Below are positions 58,600 to 64,000 of a DNA stretch of 64,000 nucleotides, piece after piece; the first letter of the stretch is position 1, and each line of letters opens with the position of its first letter. The notes under the pieces were generated by a model. That model did not search any database, had not been told where the DNA came from, and was given only the letters and a program-made list of their open reading frames with translations. The position numbers were made by a program, and so were the translations under genes. This DNA is from CAYYTU01 sp964474655 (lineage in GTDB: Bacteria > Chloroflexota > Anaerolineae > B4-G1), in assembly GCA_964474655.1 (NCBI GenBank), contig CAYYTU010000004.1:1-64000 (forward strand), in the 5' to 3' direction.

Positions 58600-59199
58600 C
58601 TATTCCCACACAAGCGCCTGCTCAGACACAACGTGCACGGGCTCATCGTAACCGCGCACCCATAACCCTACCTGGCCTGAAAGCGTCGTCTCATCCTCGA
58701 CGGTGACGGCATATTCATTGTTGATGGTGAAGCGACAGGCCGCGCCTGTGCAACTCACGCGCAGGCGGTTGGCCTGCTGCCCGCGCCGGATGTGAGGGAA
58801 CTGTTGCCAGGCGACCAACTCGGTCGCCCGCTGGCCCTCGACTCGCAGCACAGCGTAATATCCATCGCCGCCGACGGCGAAGGTGTAGTAATGCTCGGCA
58901 TCCTGGGCGCGATAGATCAGGCCGTAGCCGTAGAAACCCGAATTCGGCCCGCTGACCGGACGGGCGATCACCTCGAATGTGAAATCGCGTCCAGTTTCTC
59001 CCAACAGCGCCACTGTCGTCTCACCTGGGGCAGATCGCAACGACCGGGGGAGCCCGGTCGGCGTCCAATCGGGCGGCCCGGACGGACGCGGATCATTCCA
59101 GCCCAGCGTCAGAGCCGCGATCAAGACCAGCGCTATCGCCAACACCAGCCCAATCAGCGCCAATACGCCTCGCCAGAACCAAGCGGCTTTCTCGATCAT
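58600..59199 (-). CDS. Membrane-anchored protein with concanavalin-like (LamG/DUF1080-type) domain
   Basis: 199 residues. One N-terminal transmembrane helix (about 12-34). The outside part is a beta-sandwich: DFTFEVIARPVSGPNSGFYGYGLIYR, YYTFAVGGDGYYAVLRVE, and NRLRVSCTGAACRFTINNEY. VGLWVRG closes the fold. Such domains bind carbohydrate or act as surface modules, and no catalytic residues are apparent. The gene ends the Nramp-like unit with a gap of 16 bases. 58437-58599 shows nothing else. Confidence 0.75.
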   Translation of the reverse strand: MIEKAAWFWRGVLALIGLVLAIALVLIAALTLGWNDPRPSGPPDWTPTGLPRSLRSAPGETTVALLGETGRDFTFEVIARPVSGPNSGFYGYGLIYRAQDAEHYYTFAVGGDGYYAVLRVEGQRATELVAWQQFPHIRRGQQANRLRVSCTGAACRFTINNEYAVTVEDETTLSGQVGLWVRGYDEPVHVVSEQALVWE

Positions 59200-59215
59200 C
59201 GGGCTGGTCCAGAAC

Positions 59216-60457
59216 CTAGGACAGAAGCGGCGAGAGCAATAGGGCGATCATCGCCATGCCGATCAGACCGGTCAGGCCCCAGGCGAGGGCGTTTTGAAAA
59301 CGAGAGTTGGTCCACTCATTCATCACTTGCTGATCGTTGACGATCTTCAGCACCAGGACCAGCAGCACCGGCAGCAAGATAGCGTTCAGCGACTGGGAGA
59401 GCCACATCAGCGGGAAGAGCGGCAATCCGGGGATGAGCACCACCAGCACGCTGAGAACGATGATGCTGCCGTACAGGCCGTAGAAGATAGGGGCCTCGGA
59501 GGCGCGATTGTCCAGCCCGCGCTCCCAGCCGAAGGCCTCGCAGAGCGCGTAAGTGGTGGAAAGGGGCAGTACCGAGGCCGCCAGCAGCGAGGCGCCCAGC
59601 AGCCCGGCGGAGAAGAGATAGCGCGCCCACGGGCCCACCAACGGCTCCAGGGCCAGGGCGGCCTGCTCGGCGCTTTCCACCCGTACGCCGTGGACGTAGA
59701 GTGCGGCCGCGGTGCAGATTACGATGAAGGCCGAGACCACGTTACCCCAGGCCGCGCCGCCCATCACGTCTATCTTGGTATAGCGATAGTGCTCCATCGT
59801 GATCCCCTTATCGGCCACGGAGGCCTGCATATAGACGAAGGCCCAGGGCGTGATAGTGGTGCCTATGGTGGCCAGCACCGCCAGGATGTAGTTGGGATCG
59901 CTCCTGAAGGTGGGCACGAGGGCGTTGCGCAGCACGTCGCCCCAGGCTGGCCCGATGGCGAAGGCGGTGACGATGTAGCTGAGCGCCGAGAGGCAGAGCA
60001 CCAGCAGAATTTTCTCCACGCGCTTGTACGATCCTCGAAGCACCACATAGGACACGCCCAGCGCGGCCAGGGGCACGGCGACGTAGCGGCTGAGGCCCAA
60101 AAGCTCCATGCCCGCCGCAATGCCGGCAAACTGGGCCACGGTGGTGCCCAGGTTCGCCAGCAGCAGGGAGAACATGGCGAAGGTCGTTATGCGCACCCCG
60201 AACTGCTCGCGGATCAGGTCGGCGGCCCCCTTGCCGGTCACCGCGCCCATGCGGGCGGCGATCTCCTGGATGATGATTTCGCCCACGGTGACCAACACGA
60301 TCAGCCACAGGAAACGATAGCCATACGTAGAGCCGGCCATCGAGTAGGTGGCGATGCCAGGGGCGTCGTTATCGGCGCTGGCGGTGATCAAGCCGGGGCC
60401 GAGGATGCTCAGGTAGAAGCCGATGCGGCGCAGCCAGTTCTGTAGTCGAAATTTCAT
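59216..60457 (-). CDS. Nramp-superfamily divalent cation transporter, non-canonical site
   Basis: 413 residues with about 11 transmembrane helices. The LeuT-fold hallmark in helix 1 reads ITASADNDAPGIATYS in place of the usual DPGN. In helix 6 the canonical MPHN is TPWA, so the soft Met ligand for transition metals is lost. This is what is known for Nramp-related magnesium transporters, so Mg2+ or another hard cation is the likely substrate. It is 18 bases downstream of a soluble MgtE-N/CBS gene, which supports this view. Confidence 0.86.
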   Translation of the reverse strand: MKFRLQNWLRRIGFYLSILGPGLITASADNDAPGIATYSMAGSTYGYRFLWLIVLVTVGEIIIQEIAARMGAVTGKGAADLIREQFGVRITTFAMFSLLLANLGTTVAQFAGIAAGMELLGLSRYVAVPLAALGVSYVVLRGSYKRVEKILLVLCLSALSYIVTAFAIGPAWGDVLRNALVPTFRSDPNYILAVLATIGTTITPWAFVYMQASVADKGITMEHYRYTKIDVMGGAAWGNVVSAFIVICTAAALYVHGVRVESAEQAALALEPLVGPWARYLFSAGLLGASLLAASVLPLSTTYALCEAFGWERGLDNRASEAPIFYGLYGSIIVLSVLVVLIPGLPLFPLMWLSQSLNAILLPVLLVLVLKIVNDQQVMNEWTNSRFQNALAWGLTGLIGMAMIALLLSPLLS

Positions 60458-60475
60458 CGTTGTGGCCTCCTTGGG

Positions 60476-61735
60476 TCAGAAAAAGCGGGGGATGCGTTTC
60501 TTCCAGGCCGTGGGCAGCACGGCGTCGATGGCGTCGTCCACGGTCACGATGCCCAGCAACTCGGCGCTCTCCTCGTCCACCACGGGGACGGCCAGCAGAT
60601 CGTACTTGGCAACCAGATAAGCTACTTCCTCCTGGGAGGTGTAAGGAGTGACTGTGACGGGCTCCTTCTCGCTCCACTCGTCCAGCGGGGCATCCAGGGG
60701 CGCCATGACGAGGTCCCGCAGGCTGATAATGCCGTAGAGGCGTCTTTCCTCGTCGGTCAGGTAGACGTAGGGCATCACCTCGTCCTCCTGGGCCTCCCGT
60801 GAATGGCGCAGGTAGTCGAGGGCCTCGCCAACAGTTAGCTGGTGGGGGACGCGCACGAACTCGGTGGTCATAATCCCGCCGGCCGAGTCGACCGGGTAGC
60901 GCAGGAGGTCCTGCACGTCCTCGGCGTCCTCCTCCTCCATCAGGCTCAGCAGTTCCGCGCTGGCCTGATCGGATAGGCCGGCCAGCAGATCGGCGGCCTC
61001 ATCGGGATCCATCTCCTCCAGGATGTCGGCGGCTCGTTCCGGAGGCATGTGCGAGAGCACGCTGACCTGCATATCCATCGGGCTCTCCTCCAGCGTGTCG
61101 GCCAGCGCCTCGTCGCTCAATGTGGTGACCAGCGCCTCGGAGGTATGACGATCCAGGTCGTTGAGAATGGCGGCGATGTCGGCCGGAGGCAGGCGGGTGA
61201 TCTTCTCGCGCGAGACCTGGAGGCGCAGCGGTTCGTCCTGGTGCAGCGGGGCCACGTCCTCCCAGGGGATGACGCCGGAGGGCAGGGATCGTCCCAGTTT
61301 GTTGGCAACAGTGCGCACCGGCTTTTCCAGCCCCAGGCGTCGCAGGAGCCCCAGCCCGCCCACGTCCACGCCGGTGAGACAGAACTGATCGCGCACCCGC
61401 ATCATCTGGAGGTCGTTCACCCGTACCACGCGACGTCCCTCGGTGTCCACGATCTGGCGATCCAGAACCTGATCGAGCAGCCAGAGTTCGTCGCCCTGCG
61501 GCTCATAAGTCCGAATCTCGTTCTGGGGAATCTTCAGGTTGATGGTGGGGTAGAGGGCACTGACCTGGTCGGCGGGGATGAAGTGTGTCTCGGAATCGCC
61601 ATCGCGCATAGCCAGCGCCCGCAGAGGGGGATAGGGCTGACCAGGAGCCCCAACCAGGACGTCGATACACTTTCCGACCGGCAAGCTCCAGGCATCCCAG
61701 ATCTGCTTATCCTGCAATTGACTTACGTACAGCAT
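60476..61735 (-). CDS. Soluble MgtE-N/CBS protein with PRC-barrel-like N terminus
   Basis: 419 residues, no transmembrane segment. The N-terminal 190 residues look like two PRC-barrel-type beta domains (SLPVGKCIDVLVG, LLDQVLDRQIVDTEGRRVVRVND). The MgtE N domain follows (about 190-290) with LPPADIAAILNDLDRH, MPPERAADILEEMDPDEAADLL and acidic helical repeats. Two CBS motifs end the protein (about 300-410). In MgtE these parts sense Mg2+ and gate the channel. Here the channel is missing and an Nramp-like gene follows, so the protein probably gates that transporter. The ATG at 61735 lies 5 bases after AGGAGG. Confidence 0.88.
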   Translation of the reverse strand: MLYVSQLQDKQIWDAWSLPVGKCIDVLVGAPGQPYPPLRALAMRDGDSETHFIPADQVSALYPTINLKIPQNEIRTYEPQGDELWLLDQVLDRQIVDTEGRRVVRVNDLQMMRVRDQFCLTGVDVGGLGLLRRLGLEKPVRTVANKLGRSLPSGVIPWEDVAPLHQDEPLRLQVSREKITRLPPADIAAILNDLDRHTSEALVTTLSDEALADTLEESPMDMQVSVLSHMPPERAADILEEMDPDEAADLLAGLSDQASAELLSLMEEEDAEDVQDLLRYPVDSAGGIMTTEFVRVPHQLTVGEALDYLRHSREAQEDEVMPYVYLTDEERRLYGIISLRDLVMAPLDAPLDEWSEKEPVTVTPYTSQEEVAYLVAKYDLLAVPVVDEESAELLGIVTVDDAIDAVLPTAWKKRIPRFF

Positions 61736-61786
61736 CATCGCCTCCTTGGTCTTGTGGCATCTTTTGAGCCGGAAAGCAGCCGACAC

Positions 61787-61817
61787 GCAAAAAGGCCGCA
61801 GAATGAACTGTGGCCTT
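61787..61817 (-). terminator. Terminator-like hairpin in the leader of the MgtE-N/Nramp operon
   Basis: Minus strand: AAGGCCACAG (61808-61817), loop TTCATT, CTGCGGCCTT (61792-61801), then TTT. It ends 52 nt before the start codon. It may be an attenuator under ion control, or the end of an upstream transcript. Confidence 0.6.
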
Positions 61818-61899
61818 GACCATACCAGACCTCAGAGGCCAGGCGCTTAGATCATTCCACGGATGTGTCCGCAGAACTGCCTTCACAAGATGGTCTCTC

Positions 61900-62705
61900 G
61901 GATTGTTCGTCCATATAAACGCATGTAACGAGACCGGCCCGATTCGTCCAGCCGTGAGCCAGGGGTTTAGGGATGCGCGTGACTTGGTGGTCTGCTTATC
62001 TTCTTTAGCAGCCCGCACTCGATCATAGACCGCCTGACCGACGACGCCGTCACGCACAATATCCACGCGCTGACGCGGCATCCCCTCGAAGTCGAAGGAC
62101 GGGGGTCAACCCGCAGGATCGAGCCCATCGTCCCAGATAGCGATCAACGGCGATAACAGCTGCTTCCCCGACGATCATTCATCCAACTCTTGCCCTCCTG
62201 TAGGGCATTAACACTAGCATAAAATGTAATAACCTGCAATATGTCGTGTACTACATCAGGTAGACGTCGGGAGCAACAGGCTGCGGGTTGCGGCTGCGCA
62301 GGGCCCGGTCGATAGCCTCTTTGCCGCGGGCCAGGCGAGCTCACTCGGCGGGGCTGTAGCCGGCGGTGGTCTCATCGAAAGCTGTGATGCGGGGCGGCTC
62401 GGTGGGCGCCGGCAAACCGGGGAAGTCCGGATCCTCCGGACGGTGTCGGGCGGTTGTGGTCGCTGCCTCGACTACGCCTCCAGCCCAGTCTCGGTCAGGT
62501 CGTTGGACGTAGCCACGCCCACCCGCTGGCCCAGGGCAGCGCGCACGACCAGGTGGTGATTCGCTCCCGCCACGTGCTGATGGATGGCGTTGTTGGCGAA
62601 GCGCATCAGCTGCTCGTCCAGCCCCAACAGCACTGCCTCGGTCTCATCGGCAGACGAGAGAGCAAGGGTTTGTTGGAGCAGCGCCTTCGTTCGGCTATGA
62701 CCTAG
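61900..62705 (-). pseudogene. Decayed TldD/PmbA-family metallopeptidase gene
   Basis: Minus strand. The start is intact: MLGHSRTKALLQQTLALSSA, ETEAVLLGLDEQLMRFANNA, VVRAALGQRVGVATSNDL. The frame then breaks near 62472. The next piece runs HRPEDPDFPGLPAPTEPPR and DETTAGYSPAE to an in-frame TGA (about 62340), then ARLARGKEAIDRALRSRNPQ. About 100 bp of A+T-rich foreign sequence follows. The frame resumes as IWDDGLDPAG, FDFEGMPRQRVDIVRDGVVG and ends at GPVSLHAFIW, with the C-terminal third missing. Several independent lesions show that it is dead. Confidence 0.8.
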
Positions 62706-62792
62706 CATTGGTATCTCCTGGTATGAGTCACAAAACGTAACGCCTATCGCGTATGGCGTAAAACGTGTTGCATCCTCTCGACGTTTCACGCT

Positions 62793-63926
62793 TTACTCTC
62801 GCGCTTGCTCGTACACCCGCCCGAATTCCTCCACGTAAAACCTGGTCACCTCTGGATCGTGGACGATGAGCACGTTCTCATCGTTCCTCTCTTCGGCGCT
62901 GGCGGTAAAGTTGTAGGAGCCTGTGATCACCGTCTCGTCGTCGATGATGATCACCTTGTGGTGCATGATATAGGGATTGCCGTCGGAGAGCACTTCAGCG
63001 ATCTGCTTTCGTAGCCGGTCGTACTGGCTGTAGCTGCTTTCCAGGTTACGCTTCTCCATCACGCCCTGCACAATCACGCCGGCCTCCGAGCGCTCGATCA
63101 TCGCGTCGGCGATCTCCTCGCTGGTGAAGACGAAGGCCATAAAGCGGATGCGGTGCTGAGCAGATTCGATAGCCTGGATAATCGCCGTCGCTGTGTCATC
63201 TTCAGGCGCGAAGTAGTTCTCCACTTCGACCTGACGTTCCTGATCTGCTTCGGCTACTCCGTTCGCTTGGGATTCGACGGTGATGAGCACCCGCGGATGG
63301 GGCGTGTTGGACGGTGAAGAGGGACCGAACTCCCTTTCCAACATCTCCTCAAACTCGACGGTGTAGTTCTCCGCCAGCGCGGGAGAGGCGATCAAGATGG
63401 CGTTGTTATTATTGCGATAGGTGCCATTCGCAGTCATATTCCATGACCCGGTCCAGACCCATTGCTCATCGATGACGACAAACTTGTTATGCATCAAGCC
63501 ACTTTGGCGCTTATCCTCGATGACGGGGATGCCAGCCCGCTCCAGCTCGACCAGGGTCTCCTCGTTGGTCGAGACCGTATCGCTTTCAGTGACCATCCTC
63601 ACTCGCACGCCGCGCTCCTCGGCCGCGATCAACGCCTCGGCGACGCTCTCCAGATCGAAGTCGTAAGCTACAAGATCGATGGTGCTTTTCGTTTGATCGA
63701 TCAGCGCGGACAGATCCTCGCCCAGGCCGCCGTAGCGATCTACCTCCTCGTCCGGGTAGCGTGGCTGGGTAAAGTAGACGTGGCTCCACTCGCCGCTTAC
63801 GTGCTCCCTTGCCGCGCCATCCAGCAGAAAATCCAACCCGACGCAGGCTACTTGCAGAAGCAAAAGCAGGAGCAATGCGCCGCGCGCGAATAACGAGCTC
63901 CAGTTGTCCGACGTATCTCTATGCAC
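62793..63926 (-). CDS. Phospholipase D-like nuclease/phosphodiesterase lipoprotein
   Basis: 377 residues. An N-terminal hydrophobic segment ends LLQVAC (about 23-28), a lipoprotein cleavage site. Two HKD motifs form one active site: MHNKFVVIDEQWVWTGSWNM (about 144-163) and MHHKVIIIDDETVITGSYNF (about 323-342). Each keeps His, Lys and Asp. It may cut phospholipids or nucleic acid outside the cell; PLD-like secreted nucleases have this two-motif layout. The GTG start overlaps the end of an upstream gene by 8 bases, TAG included. Confidence 0.9.
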   Translation of the reverse strand: MHRDTSDNWSSLFARGALLLLLLLQVACVGLDFLLDGAAREHVSGEWSHVYFTQPRYPDEEVDRYGGLGEDLSALIDQTKSTIDLVAYDFDLESVAEALIAAEERGVRVRMVTESDTVSTNEETLVELERAGIPVIEDKRQSGLMHNKFVVIDEQWVWTGSWNMTANGTYRNNNNAILIASPALAENYTVEFEEMLEREFGPSSPSNTPHPRVLITVESQANGVAEADQERQVEVENYFAPEDDTATAIIQAIESAQHRIRFMAFVFTSEEIADAMIERSEAGVIVQGVMEKRNLESSYSQYDRLRKQIAEVLSDGNPYIMHHKVIIIDDETVITGSYNFTASAEERNDENVLIVHDPEVTRFYVEEFGRVYEQARE

Positions 63927-64000
63927 CGCTATTATCCTCCGGAGATTCCTCCGCTTCGATCTGCCCCAGCAACGCGCGTACGCCTGCGGCTTGCTCGTCC
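63919..64000 (-). CDS. C-terminal end of an unknown gene (partial)
   Basis: The last 26 codons of a gene that enters from the right edge: DEQAAGVRALLGQIEAEESP then EDNSGA and TAG (63919-63921). The stop codon lies just beyond the GTG of the phospholipase gene, so the two genes form one transcript. The acidic end gives no family. Confidence 0.7.
   Translation of the reverse strand, partial: DEQAAGVRALLGQIEAEESPEDNSGA

Noticed and set aside
59294..60445. 383-codon plus-strand frame
   Set aside because: It is antisense to the Nramp-like gene, whose membrane helices are unmistakable. The frame is only a high-GC shadow.
61787..62060. Known Mg2+ or Mn2+ riboswitch before the MgtE-N gene
   Set aside because: The terminator-like hairpin is real, but conserved M-box or yybP-ykoY sequence blocks were not recognised, so no riboswitch is annotated.

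Overview
The window looks like chromosomal DNA of an uncultured-type Chloroflexota bacterium (Anaerolineae/Caldilineae-like). This is inferred from gene content and style, not from a database search: moderately high G+C, frequent GTG/TTG starts, many (D/E)-rich proteins, a fused I-D chelatase gene, paired ECF sigma/anti-sigma loci, lipoproteins with Thr/Pro spacers, and many short palindromic repeats between genes. About 60 protein genes, one tRNA and two clear pseudogenes are visible. There is no phage, no insertion sequence with a transposase and no CRISPR array.

Layout. 1-6550: tRNA-Asn, a membrane-anchored glycoside hydrolase, murI, a CAP-domain protein, and an ECF sigma / anti-sigma / Nudix unit, then a site-2 protease. 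6560-13620: an HD-domain protein, a TyrA-like protein, a GT4 glycosyltransferase, a repeat-filled gap, an ABC-2 permease and priA. 13800-19240: polysaccharide deacetylase, lipoprotein, bactofilin-like membrane protein, a second ECF sigma / zinc anti-sigma pair, DUF72. 19370-27350: clpC, two GT4 enzymes, gyrB and a membrane protein. 27800-31370: an alpha-oxoamine synthase, an FmdB-type zinc ribbon, and a chelatase I/D gene split by a slippery A9 run. 31620-34550: SDR, cold-shock protein, GT2, DUF523. 35060-43340: the stress operon dnaK-grpE-dnaJ-hspR-like-htrA, then prfA-prmC-HAD. 43390-45970: methyltransferase, ubiX, ubiE, ridA. 46480-54040: an origin-type cluster rpmH-rnpA-yidD-(beta-propeller)-yidC-khpB-pfkB-parA-parB-(duplicated small protein)-UDG. 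54040-64000: HypA-like zinc protein, enolase-superfamily epimerase, NAGPA-type protein, second cold-shock protein, arfB, an Nramp-like transporter with a soluble MgtE-N/CBS partner, a ruined tldD/pmbA-family gene and a phospholipase-D-like lipoprotein.

Most interesting signals. (1) Upstream of prfA (release factor 1) a strong promoter is followed by a 5-codon mini-ORF ending in UAG, and that UAG lies in the loop of an 8-bp all-GC terminator-like hairpin. This looks like an attenuator that would sense RF1 activity. (2) The chelatase I and D parts are joined only by a -1 shift at A9, followed after 6 nt by a GC-rich hairpin. (3) Both cold-shock genes have leaders of about 125-135 nt holding the same 14-nt sequence in the same hairpin, with a compensatory base pair. 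(4) Several promoters place the -10 box 7-10 nt before the ATG, which points to leaderless mRNAs. (5) At least three families of palindromic, transposase-free repeats fill the gaps, one nested inside another in the 5' leader of a biosynthetic gene.
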